Below, in pieces: positions 51,371 through 59,365 of a DNA stretch of 64,000 nt; within the stretch, counting starts at the first letter, position 1; the number at the start of each line of letters is the position of its first letter. The translations under genes and the position numbers were made by a program. The DNA comes from JBBDNT01 sp040877445. Lineage in GTDB: Bacteria > Planctomycetota > Planctomycetia > Planctomycetales > Planctomycetaceae. The stretch lies in assembly GCA_040877445.1 (NCBI GenBank), contig JBBDNT010000227.1, positions 10,411 through 74,410 on the forward strand, in the 5' to 3' direction. The notes under the pieces are model-generated. The model saw only the letters and a program-made list of their open reading frames with translations, was not told the DNA's origin and searched no databases.

Positions 51371-52351
51371 TCACGCGGGAGGCTCGCTGCCGGCGAATTC
51401 GCGGATCAGCTTCGCCACGCGGTGCGGGTGGGTGAGGAACGCCGCCGGGCCGGTGGTGTGCAGCCACTCGCTGCGGGCGTGCTTCAACCCCGATTCCAGT
51501 TCCTGTTGCGCGGCGGTCGCCGCCGCGCCTTCTCCTTCCGTGCGGATCAACAGCACCGGCACGTCGATCTCCGCGAGTCGCGGCCGCAGGTCGCACGATC
51601 GCAGCGCATCCGCGCGTGCGGCGGCGTCGCGGATCGGCGTCGCGAGCGCGTCGCTTTCCAGAAAGTCGTATCGGGACTGGTCGAACGGCGGGAACCACGG
51701 CAGGTGATTCGCCCGCAGGATCGTCCGCAGCATCGGCACGTGGCGCAAACGCCCCGGACACCACCGGCCGAGCCGAATCAACGTCCGCTCGGCGAGCGTC
51801 AACCGGCGATGCGCGAATCCCGCGTGGATCGCCGCGCGGCGAACGCGATTCCCTTCCTTCGCCATCGCCGCCAGCGCGACCAATCCGCCGAAGCCGGAGG
51901 CGAACACGTCGAATCGCACGTCGCCGTGGGCGTCGGCGATCGCTGAGAGAGCGCGAACATGCTCGATCATCGCGTCCCGCGTGCGCGAGCCGTTTCGCGG
52001 CGCGGGGTGATCGAACAGCACGCAACGGAATTCTTCGCGTAGCAGCCACGCGAGGAGCGCGTAGGTTTCGTGCGAGCCGACCAGCCCGTTGAGGAAGTAC
52101 AGCGGCGGCCCGGCGCCGATCGTGCGGCCGGAGATCGCGCTTCCGTCGAAGTCGATTTCCCACGGGTCGCCCGCGGCGCGGAACTCCGCGAGCACTTCCC
52201 GCCAGTCGAGGGGAGTGGGACACGGCTCGCGCGGCTCGTCGGCGACGGCGCTCGCCGAGACCGGGACAGACGCCCCGCCGCCGGAGGGCGCCTCGACGCG
52301 ATCCGCCTCGTCGGCCCGAGACGCGCGATTGTTCTTGGACGCGACCGACAT
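51371..52351 (-). CDS. Alpha/beta hydrolase fold protein with altered nucleophile elbow
   Basis: The 326-residue protein has the alpha/beta hydrolase order: PLYFLNGLVGSHETYALLAW (oxyanion region), CVLFDHPAPRNGSR, FDVFASGFGGLVALAAMA, VPVLLIRTEGEGAAA and the terminal LTHPHRVAKLI, with the catalytic-His position. In normal hydrolases the elbow is G-x-S-x-G; here FASGFGG has Gly at the nucleophile place, with Ser one position earlier. It may be inactive as a hydrolase or use a shifted Ser. Substrate unknown. Its last residues SEPPA and stop come from a CTCCCCCCGCTCACGCGGGA repeat. Confidence 0.7.
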   Translation of the reverse strand: MSVASKNNRASRADEADRVEAPSGGGASVPVSASAVADEPREPCPTPLDWREVLAEFRAAGDPWEIDFDGSAISGRTIGAGPPLYFLNGLVGSHETYALLAWLLREEFRCVLFDHPAPRNGSRTRDAMIEHVRALSAIADAHGDVRFDVFASGFGGLVALAAMAKEGNRVRRAAIHAGFAHRRLTLAERTLIRLGRWCPGRLRHVPMLRTILRANHLPWFPPFDQSRYDFLESDALATPIRDAAARADALRSCDLRPRLAEIDVPVLLIRTEGEGAAATAAQQELESGLKHARSEWLHTTGPAAFLTHPHRVAKLIREFAGSEPPA

Positions 52352-52695
52352 TCCTCTGACCCACCCTGACGCGAAACGTGCACGATTCCAAATGATCGTT
52401 CCAGCCCCTCCGATCGTACCAATTCGTTTCGGCCGTGCCCACCTTTGGGGATCCGTCGGCGTTGCGGAGCGATGCGGGAGTGGGACGCGCTCCCTGCGCT
52501 CGCGGCTGCGCCGCGAGACTTCGGGTCGCGGCTAACCCGTCTGGGCGATGGCGCAATCGGTGCAGCCGGTGCGGTCGACGGGAATGCGGCGGGGACGACT
52601 TGAGAAAATCCGAAACGGGTGCGAAAGTCCGCGCAGATTGCCGATCTTCACGGCAGGCGCTTCCGCATTTCGCAATTCGCATTTCGCACTCCTTC
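52352..52695. other. Gap with a seven-base-period tract before a BON gene
   Basis: Nothing coding is seen. At 52664-52691 four units CGCATTT, CGCAATT, CGCATTT, CGCACTC run directly up to the start of the BON-domain gene (52696), leaving no clear ribosome binding site. Confidence 0.65.
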
Positions 52696-52926
52696 ATGTC
52701 GTCTCTCCGCATCGATCCCGGCCATGGGCTGGGCGAACTGATTCAGGGCGTGCTCGCCTCGCATCCCGATTTCCATTCGGCCGAACTGATCTGCGAAGTC
52801 GTCGGCGACGAACTGGTCATCACCGGCCGTGTCCGCAGCTATTATCAGAAGCAGATCGCGCAGGAAACGCTGCGGCCGCTCGCGGGTCGGCGGCGGATTC
52901 GCAATGATCTGCGGGTGCTGCGGTAG
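52696..52926 (+). CDS. BON-domain protein
   Basis: The 76-residue protein MSSLRIDPGHGLGELIQGVL followed by HPDFHSAELICEVVGDELVI and TGRVRSYYQKQIAQETLRPL fits one BON domain (phospholipid-associated OsmY-like fold), with the GxVxSxxxKxxAxxxxxxxxGv pattern. It has no signal peptide, so it is likely cytosolic. It is divergent from the hydrolase and convergent with thyX. A second BON protein is at 62059. Confidence 0.78.
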   Translation: MSSLRIDPGHGLGELIQGVLASHPDFHSAELICEVVGDELVITGRVRSYYQKQIAQETLRPLAGRRRIRNDLRVLR

Positions 52927-52988
52927 TTCGACGCTCCCGGTGACCCGGCCGCGGGGGGAATTCCGCGAGGCCGCAAGCGTTCTGGACG

Positions 52989-53897
52989 CTACCCCGGCGC
53001 GAGGAGACCGAGCCTCTCGAGCTTTTCGCGGCATTCGTCGCGCTCGCGGGAACGCGTCAGCTCGCGCCACGTCGAATCCTGCGCCGCGAGGAACGCCTCT
53101 TCCGAGAACGGCGGGGCGTCAGTCCGCTCGGCGGCCGAGGCGAGCAGCCGGGCGATCACTTCGCGGTCGAGCCGGCTGAGGAACATCGCCCCCAGCCGGT
53201 AATCCTCGAAGGCTTCCCAGACGATCGGGAACAGCGGACGGATGATCTCGCGACCAATCGTCGTGGCGTAATCGCGAATTTCCTGCTGGGCGTGCGAATC
53301 CATCCGCAGGCTGAGGAAGTGCAGCAGGTTGTGCAGGTCGACTTTCCAATACGCCTCGGTGTACGTCGAGAGCGGCAAGTCCTTGCGCGCCTGTTCGCGG
53401 GCGACGCCCGCCTCGAGCCGGGACTGATACTCGCGCGCCGCGTGGGCTTGCAGTTCCTTCTCTGCCGCCGTCAGTTGCACGCCGAGTTCCGGCGCGAGCA
53501 GGTCGCCGCTTCCCTGGCGATTGGTCGTCGCCTGCGACCGCCACCGGTCGGGCGGCGTCGCCTGGGCCGAGTCGATGGCGATCGAATACCGTGTACTGTA
53601 CTCGTTGACGTTCGCCGTGCGATGGCGGATCCACTGTCTCCAGCAGTCCATCGGCACGCGGACGAGGAGTTTCACCTCGGCCATCTCGAACGGCGTGGTA
53701 TGGCGATGCCGCATGAGATAGCGGATCAGCGTGCGGTCGTCGGAGACGCGCTGCGTTCCCTCGCCGTAACTCACGCGGGCCGCCTGCACGACGGCGGCGT
53801 CGTCCCCCATCACGTCGACGAGACAGACGAACCCGTCGTCGAGGACGGGGAATTTCTGCCAGCGAAGCCGGTCGACCAGTTCGGATCGCGCGGTCAT
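52989..53897 (-). CDS. thyX: FAD-dependent thymidylate synthase
   Basis: The 302-residue protein has the ThyX signature RHRTANVNEYSTRY (RHR-x7-S), plus MRHRHTTPFEMAEVKLLVRV, PMDCWRQWIRHRTAN, and YWKVDLHNLLHFLSLRMDSH. ThyX methylates dUMP using CH2-THF and FADH2 and replaces ThyA. Other members are 220-250 residues; this one has an extra C-terminal region (ERTDAPPFSEEAF, ERDECREKLERLGLLAPG). Start is ATG 53897; the longer frame upstream is not coding. Confidence 0.93.
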   Translation of the reverse strand: MTARSELVDRLRWQKFPVLDDGFVCLVDVMGDDAAVVQAARVSYGEGTQRVSDDRTLIRYLMRHRHTTPFEMAEVKLLVRVPMDCWRQWIRHRTANVNEYSTRYSIAIDSAQATPPDRWRSQATTNRQGSGDLLAPELGVQLTAAEKELQAHAAREYQSRLEAGVAREQARKDLPLSTYTEAYWKVDLHNLLHFLSLRMDSHAQQEIRDYATTIGREIIRPLFPIVWEAFEDYRLGAMFLSRLDREVIARLLASAAERTDAPPFSEEAFLAAQDSTWRELTRSRERDECREKLERLGLLAPG

Positions 53898-54433
53898 GGA
53901 AATCGGCGGGTTGTGAATGGGGCGGCGGAGTCCGCCGCGAATGCTAAACGATCGCGGGACCGGCGAACAGGCTGCGAACGCCGCTCGATTTCGAACGGAG
54001 AATCCACCAGCGCCGAACCGGTTGCATCGGGCGGGTAGGACGGAATTGTATTCCGTCGTGCCCGCTCGCCGGAACAGTCGCGGCATTGGACCATCATCAA
54101 GTGAAGATCAGCGAAGATCAACGTCGAACCGCGACGCGACGACTCCCCGAACAGCAAGAGGAGGAACGCTGATCCCCGCTTATTTACGCTGGTTTCGACG
54201 ATCGGGCGTGTCGGACGGATTGGTAATCCATGGTGCCCGCCCGCCGCCACTCGGCGCGATCTTCTGGCGAGAATCCGGTGAGGTCGTTGATCGAACGACG
54301 GCCTGTGCCCGTACTCTGGCGGACGGAATACAATTCCGTCCTACGCCGCCTGCCGACCCCTGTGACTTCAACTTGTCATTTCGAGTTCGTCCGAATCCTA
54401 CGGTCAACCCGCGACTTCGATTCGGACGGGACA
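53898..54433. repeat. Repeat-filled gap with family C copy 3 and family G fragment
   Basis: GGGTAGGACGGAATTGTATT (54031), a family G piece GTGAAGATCAGCGAAGATCA (54110-54170), GTGTCGGACGGATTGGTAAT (54208) and CGGACGGAATACAATTCCGT (54311) are present. No gene. Confidence 0.75.
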
Positions 54434-55975
54434 TTACGAGTGCAAGATCGGCAGCAGTTCCGTCGAGCCGTGCTGCAGTTCGCGCGTGACGATCGACCCC
54501 AGCAGCGTCGTCGGCGTTCCGTCGTGGATCTCGACCGTGGCCAGCGTGCCGGCGAGGCGCGGGTTGCCGTCGAACACGACGATCCGGTCGCACATCGTGC
54601 GGCCGACGAGTTGGACTGAAAGTGACGAGTGAACCGGAAGTGACGAGTGACGAGTGACGAGTGACGAGTCTGGCGCATCATCCGTTTTCTCGTAACTCGT
54701 AACTCGTAACTCGTCACTCTTCTTCTCGTCACTCGTCACTCGTAACTCTTTTTTGCTCGGCCCTTCGACCAGCACCTCGACCCGCTCGCCGATCAGTTCC
54801 ACGTTGCCTTCTTCGCTGATCTCCGTCTGGAGCGCGAGCAGTTCGACGTTGCGGCGGCGCTTCACGTCTTCGGGGACGTCGTCGGGAAAGAGTTCGAATC
54901 CCTTCGTTCCCGGGCGGGGGCTGTACTTGAAGATGTAGCTGTTCTTGAAGCGGAACTCGCGGATCGCGTCCATGCTGCGTTCGAACGATTCCTCCGTCTC
55001 GCCGGGATGGCCGACGATGAAATCGCTCGACACCGAGCAGCCGGGGACGATCGCCCGGACGCGGCCCATCATCTCGCGGTACTGCGCGACGGTGTAGCCC
55101 CGCTTCATCTTTTTCAGCACGTCGTCGCAGCCGGATTGCAGCGGGACGTGTAGATAACGGCAGACCTTGGGCAGATCGCGGACCGCTTCGAGCAGCTCGT
55201 TCCCCATGTCGCGCGGATAATTGGTGATGAACTTGATCCGCAGGATGCCGGGGGTGTCGTGAATGCGTTCGAGTAGGTCGGACAGGCGGTGGAGCCGACC
55301 GTTCTCGGAGTGCTTGTAGCTGTTGACCGTCTGGCCGAGGAGCGTGACTTCGCGGACTCCCTGCCCGGCGAGGACTTCGACTTCGCGGGCGATCTCCGAC
55401 GGGGGGCGGCTCTGCTCCGGCCCGCGCGTCGCCGGGACGACGCAGTAGCTGCAGAACTTGTCGCAGCCGATCATGATCCGCACGTAGGCCTGCCACGGCG
55501 AGGGGCGCATCGTGGGGTCGCGCAGCGGATCGTAACTCTCGAAGCTGGCTTCGACGGTCTCTCGCGCGCCGGCCTTGCGATCGAGACTGACGGCGAGGGC
55601 GTGGCCGCGCTTCTCGCGGGCTTCATCGATCAGCCGCGGGACTTCGGCGAGCTGGCCGGTCCCGATGACGATGTCGACGTGCGGGGCCCGCTGGAAGATG
55701 AGTTCCTGGTCCTTCTGCGCCATGCAACCGAGAACGCCGATCACCTGCTTGGGGCGGTCCCGCCGGCTGTGCTTGAGGCGGCCGAGGCGGCTGTAGATCT
55801 TCTGCTCGGCATGCTCGCGGACGCTGCACGTGTTGAACAGAACGGTGTCCGCCTCACCGATGTGGCCGGTGAGTTCGTAACCCGCCTGGCGCAACGCGGC
55901 CACCACGAGCTCGCTGTCGAGCACGTTCATCTGGCAGCCGACGGTTTCGATGAAGAGCTTGCGGTTGTGGGACAC
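54434..55975 (-). CDS. miaB: tRNA-2-methylthio-N6-dimethylallyladenosine synthase with a repeat insert
   Basis: The 513-residue protein has the MiaB order: UPF0004 domain with ETVGCQMNVLDSE, FNTCSVREHAEQK and VLGCMAQ (N-terminal cluster), the radical SAM motif CDKFCSYC in IMIGCDKFCSYCVVPATRG, and a TRAM domain. MiaB puts a methylthio group on i6A-37 of tRNA. Family length is about 440-475. Residues 410-454 are an insert inside the TRAM domain, composed of repeated RVTSDE/RVTSYE and SSLVTRHSSL; its DNA (54614-54748) is two opposed GAGTGAC/GAGTTAC tracts. The flanking motifs VEVLVEG and QLVGRTMCDRIV are intact. The start is a GTG, with a seven-base tract upstream. Confidence 0.93.
   Translation of the reverse strand: MSHNRKLFIETVGCQMNVLDSELVVAALRQAGYELTGHIGEADTVLFNTCSVREHAEQKIYSRLGRLKHSRRDRPKQVIGVLGCMAQKDQELIFQRAPHVDIVIGTGQLAEVPRLIDEAREKRGHALAVSLDRKAGARETVEASFESYDPLRDPTMRPSPWQAYVRIMIGCDKFCSYCVVPATRGPEQSRPPSEIAREVEVLAGQGVREVTLLGQTVNSYKHSENGRLHRLSDLLERIHDTPGILRIKFITNYPRDMGNELLEAVRDLPKVCRYLHVPLQSGCDDVLKKMKRGYTVAQYREMMGRVRAIVPGCSVSSDFIVGHPGETEESFERSMDAIREFRFKNSYIFKYSPRPGTKGFELFPDDVPEDVKRRRNVELLALQTEISEEGNVELIGERVEVLVEGPSKKELRVTSDEKKSDELRVTSYEKTDDAPDSSLVTRHSSLPVHSSLSVQLVGRTMCDRIVVFDGNPRLAGTLATVEIHDGTPTTLLGSIVTRELQHGSTELLPILHS
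54614..54748. repeat. Seven-base-period insert within miaB
   Basis: Units GAGTGAC and GAGTTAC occur repeatedly, and after a 20-base spacer the inverse CGTCACT units follow. The whole insert is 45 codons long and in frame. Confidence 0.88.
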
Positions 55976-56170
55976 GGGGTGGCAGTGGACGGTGGACAGT
56001 GGACAGTGGAGCGTAGCGAGCCTCCCGCGTGAGCGGGGGGAGGGCGTCGGCAGTCGGCAGTCGGCAGTCGGCTCGTCTCAACGAGGCTGATGGCATCGAA
56101 TGCGGCGAACCTGGGGTGGGTACGGTCCGCTGATCCTGCCTACTGCTTACCGCCTACTGCTTTCTGTCTT
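55976..56170. repeat. Seven-base-period tracts upstream of miaB
   Basis: GTGGACA-type units at 55981-56016, then a CTCCCCCCGCT-type repeat (56020-56043, inverted), CAGTCGG units at 56047-56075, and CTGCTTA/CTACTGC units at 56137-56168, ending at the stop of the 59-residue protein gene. Confidence 0.82.
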
Positions 56171-56350
56171 CTATGCGGCGTGGCGGTTCTGCTGTTGCGC
56201 TTCGCGGCGGCGGGCTGCTTTGCGTTCCCGCGCTTCGCGGGCGAGGAGTTCCTCCAGTGTCTGGCGTTTGTGCGACTCCATCAGCGAGACGAGCGTTCGC
56301 ACCGCGAGGAACGCGGCGGCGAAGTACAGGACGAGATGCGCGCCGTCCAT
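56171..56350 (-). CDS. 59-residue single-pass membrane protein
   Basis: From ATG 56350 with GGAGG six bases upstream, MDGAHLVLYFAAAFLAVRTL is followed by MESHKRQTLEELLAREARER. One transmembrane helix and a charged helical tail that reads like a coiled coil. It is between miaB and efp on the same strand. Small size means it is easily missed; the strong ribosome site supports it. No function known. Confidence 0.65.
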   Translation of the reverse strand: MDGAHLVLYFAAAFLAVRTLVSLMESHKRQTLEELLAREARERKAARRREAQQQNRHAA

Positions 56351-56433
56351 TGGCGACCTCCGGGGTTCGAGGGTTCTCGAGTTCGTGGCGCGCGACGGAA
56401 TATCCCACGGGGCGCTCCCGTGGGCGTGAACGA

Positions 56434-57003
56434 TCAGTCGCGCACCCGTTCCAGGTACGTCCGTGTCGAGGCGTCGATCTTGATCTTGTCTCCCTGCTCG
56501 ACGAAGGCCGGAACCTGCACCGTCGCTCCGGTCTCGACGGTCGCCGGCTTGCTCACGTTGGTGGCCGTGTTCCCCCGCGCGCCCGGCTCGGTGTAGGTCA
56601 CTTCGAGCACGACGTGCTTGGGCGGATCGAGTTCGATGAGCCGATCGTTCCAGAACAACAGCCCGCAAACCGCGTTTTCCAGCAAGAAGTCGGCCGCGTC
56701 GCCGACGACTTCGTTCGGCACCGTATACTGTTCGAACGACTCGCTGTCCATGAACACGAAACTCTCGGTGTCGCGGTACAAGTATTGTCCTTCGCCGCGG
56801 CGGACGTCGGCCTCTTCCAAGGCGTCGCCGCTACGGTAGGTGCGGTCGAGGATGGTGCCGGTGAGGAGGTTCCGGAGTTTCGTCTTGTACAGCGCCTGCC
56901 CTTTACCGGGCTTCTCGAAGTTCCGTTCGATCATCTCGTACGGCTGCCCCTCGATCAGCACCTTGATTCCCTTGCGAAAGTCCCCCGCGTTGATCTGCGG
57001 CAT
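56434..57003 (-). CDS. efp: Elongation factor P
   Basis: The 189-residue protein has three beta-barrel domains. Domain I has the loop KPGKGQA with Lys34, the site of beta-lysylation in EpmAB-type systems; domains II and III include SGDALEEADVRRGEGQYLYR and GATVQVPAFVEQGDKIKIDA, ending in TRTYLERVRD. EF-P relieves ribosome stalling at proline runs. epmB, the lysine 2,3-aminomutase partner, lies 1.3 kb away on the other strand. epmA is not in the window. Start ATG 57003. Confidence 0.96.
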   Translation of the reverse strand: MPQINAGDFRKGIKVLIEGQPYEMIERNFEKPGKGQALYKTKLRNLLTGTILDRTYRSGDALEEADVRRGEGQYLYRDTESFVFMDSESFEQYTVPNEVVGDAADFLLENAVCGLLFWNDRLIELDPPKHVVLEVTYTEPGARGNTATNVSKPATVETGATVQVPAFVEQGDKIKIDASTRTYLERVRD

Positions 57004-58272
57004 TGCTCGAATTCTCTGTGTGACGTTACTCTGAAGGGAGCGCCGGGTCCGCCGCCGTGTCCGATGCACGGCGATCCCCGGCTGCGTCGAAGATAACAGA
57101 TCCCCGAAAAACTGGGAATGCCCGCCGCGTGCGCCCTGGCGAAACGAGAACGATACGAAACGCGAATTCCTGGGGCGGCACGGCCGCAACCGAAGAGTTT
57201 TCGACGTCAAGACGCCAAGTCCGCAAAGGAACGCAAAGAAAAGGAGTCCGGCGCGGAACGGGGCGTCGGAAACATCATCAGTGAAGATCAGCGAAGATCA
57301 GTGTTCCTGTTCCCCGTCGTTCCACGCGGCGGAGGAGTCCTCCGTGCGAATGCCAGGAACGCTGATCTTCGCTGATCGACGCTGATTTCGCGCGGCGAGG
57401 CCGCAATCGAGACCGAATCTCGCCGAATCGAACTCTCCGCGCCCTCGGCGTCCTCCGCGGTTCGATTCCTCGCGCCGCGGAAAGATCGAACCTCCGAGTG
57501 CGCCGAGGACGCGGAGAAGACCAGCGAGAGGCGACGTTCGACGAGAATCGCCCAATCGCCGGCCGCCATCCGTGCTACTAACGTCTGAAGTTTTCGCGGC
57601 GTGCGCAAATTGTCCGACCACGATGACCCGATGGCACGGAAGTCCGAAGGCTGGAATCACCGCGACGACACCAAGGCACGAAGCGCGGAGCAGCGAGGTC
57701 CGCGGCAATTCGCTTTCGTCGCGTCCTTGGCGTGCTTCTGTTCGAAGACGCTCATCAACAGAAGGGCGCGAAGTTCGCGAAGAAGCGAAGCAAATCCGGT
57801 CCGGCGGTTCGATGGAGCGGAGTGCGCCTCCGGCCGAACGGCGAACGGCGCCGACCCGATCGCGGCCCCAACCGATCCCCCGCCACGCGCCATTTCTCTT
57901 CGTGGCATCGTGCCTTCGTGGTTTCCTCGTCTTCGCATTTCCTTAGCATCTTCGCATGCGGCTTTGGTTGCGGCTTGGCCGCGCTGGGACATCCGTGGTT
58001 TCATGAAATTCGCGCACGACGAACGGAAGTCCAACGTTTGCGCGTGGGGAGTGCGGCAATACTTTTCGGCAGTGCCCCCGCGCGCAGGCACTGCTTCGGC
58101 CGAGCGGGAGGCCTGGCCCAGGTGGCACGTTCTTCCGGCTCGGCCGAAACAGTGGCACGCCAGGAAACCTTGCCGCTCCCTGTCGGTCACGGCGACGCGC
58201 TCGGGTGGCGGCGGAATCCGGCGACTCTGCTATGATTCACCGGCGTCCGTTCACTCTCGACTGCGATGTTTC
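57004..58272. other. Gene-free 1.27-kb region packed with dispersed repeats
   Basis: No gene is credible here. From left to right: CGCAAAGGAACGCAAAG (57220), family G element (57281-57420, inverse of 49852), CCGCGGAGGACGCCGAG inverted pair (57430-57520), inverted AAGGCACGAAGCGCGG pair (57670-57735), family J inverse (57985-58045) and family F copy 3 (58048-58165). The epmB promoter must lie at the right end. Confidence 0.75.
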
Positions 58273-59286
58273 ATGTATTCGACATCGACCGCATCCGACT
58301 GGCGCCGCTCACTGGCCGCGGCCATTCGCGATCCCGACGTGCTGATCGAGCGGCTCGGGCTGGCGGATTCGCTCCGCGCCGCGGCCCGCCGGGCGGCGGA
58401 GTCGTTCCCGTTGCTCGTGCCGGGAAGCTATCTGGCCCGGATGACGCCCGGCGATCCGAACGATCCGCTGTTGCGGCAGGTGTTGCCGTTGGGGGACGAA
58501 CTCGAACCGGTCCCCGGTTTCACCGTCGACGCCGTGGGAGACGGCGCCTCGCGCGCGGCGCCGGGATTGCTCCACAAGTACACGGGGCGCGTGCTGCTCG
58601 TCGCGACCGGGGCGTGCGCCGTGCATTGCCGATATTGCTTCCGCCGGCACTATCCCTACGGCGAAGAGCCGCGACGGCTCGACGACTGGGCGCCGGCGCT
58701 CGACGCGATCGCGGCCGACCCGTCGATCCACGAAGCGATCCTCAGCGGAGGCGATCCGCTGATGCTCACCGATGCCCGTCTCGCCGCCTTGATCGCGCGG
58801 CTGGAAGTGATTCCGCACCTCCGCCGGCTGCGAATTCACACCCGGCTGCCGATCGTGCTGCCGGACCGCGTGACGGCGGACCTGATCGAGTCGCTGCGCT
58901 CGTCACGATTGCAGCCGATCATGGTGGTGCATGCGAATCATCCTCGCGAAATCGCGGGGGATTGCGCGGAAGCGTTGCGAATGCTGGTGCGATCGGGAAT
59001 TCCGACTCTCAACCAGGCGGTCCTGCTGCGGGGGGTGAACGATTCGGTCGAGGCGCAGGCGGCGCTGTGCGAGGCGCTCATCGATCTCGGCGTGTTGCCG
59101 TACTATCTGCACCAGTTGGACCGCGTGGCCGGGGCGGCCCATTTCGAAGTCGAGACGGAGAAGGGGCTGTCGATCATCGCGGCCTTGCGGGAGCGGCTTC
59201 CCAGTTATGCCGTGCCGCAATACGTGCGCGAAGTATCCGGGGCGGCGTCGAAACTGCCGGTGGAGAGGATAGAGGATGGAGGATAG
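58273..59286 (+). CDS. epmB: EF-P beta-lysylation protein EpmB (lysine 2,3-aminomutase family)
   Basis: The 337-residue protein carries the radical SAM motif CAVHCRYCFRRHYPYGEE (CxxxCxxC), YTGRVLLVATGAC, SGGDPLM and QAVLLRGVNDSVEAQAALCE. Its length (about 340) and its proximity to efp fit EpmB, which converts L-alpha-lysine to (R)-beta-lysine for attachment to EF-P, rather than the longer (400+) clostridial KamA. Start ATG 58273 (MYSTSTASDWR). The C-terminus ERIEDGG and the stop codon are from a GGATAGA/GGATGGA tract. Confidence 0.88.
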   Translation: MYSTSTASDWRRSLAAAIRDPDVLIERLGLADSLRAAARRAAESFPLLVPGSYLARMTPGDPNDPLLRQVLPLGDELEPVPGFTVDAVGDGASRAAPGLLHKYTGRVLLVATGACAVHCRYCFRRHYPYGEEPRRLDDWAPALDAIAADPSIHEAILSGGDPLMLTDARLAALIARLEVIPHLRRLRIHTRLPIVLPDRVTADLIESLRSSRLQPIMVVHANHPREIAGDCAEALRMLVRSGIPTLNQAVLLRGVNDSVEAQAALCEALIDLGVLPYYLHQLDRVAGAAHFEVETEKGLSIIAALRERLPSYAVPQYVREVSGAASKLPVERIEDGG

Positions 59287-59365
59287 AGGATGGAGGATGG
59301 AGGATGGAGTCGAGTCTATCTTAGTCCGCCATCCTCGATCCTCAATCCTCCATCCTCCTTCCACC
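59268..59365. repeat. Opposed seven-base-period tracts between convergent epmB and ketosynthase genes
   Basis: GGATAGA/GGATGGA units (59275-59309) and CATCCTC/AATCCTC/GATCCTC units (59331-59363) are inverted across a 22-base spacer, so the transcript would fold. Each arm holds one gene's stop codon. A bidirectional terminator function is possible. Confidence 0.88.
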
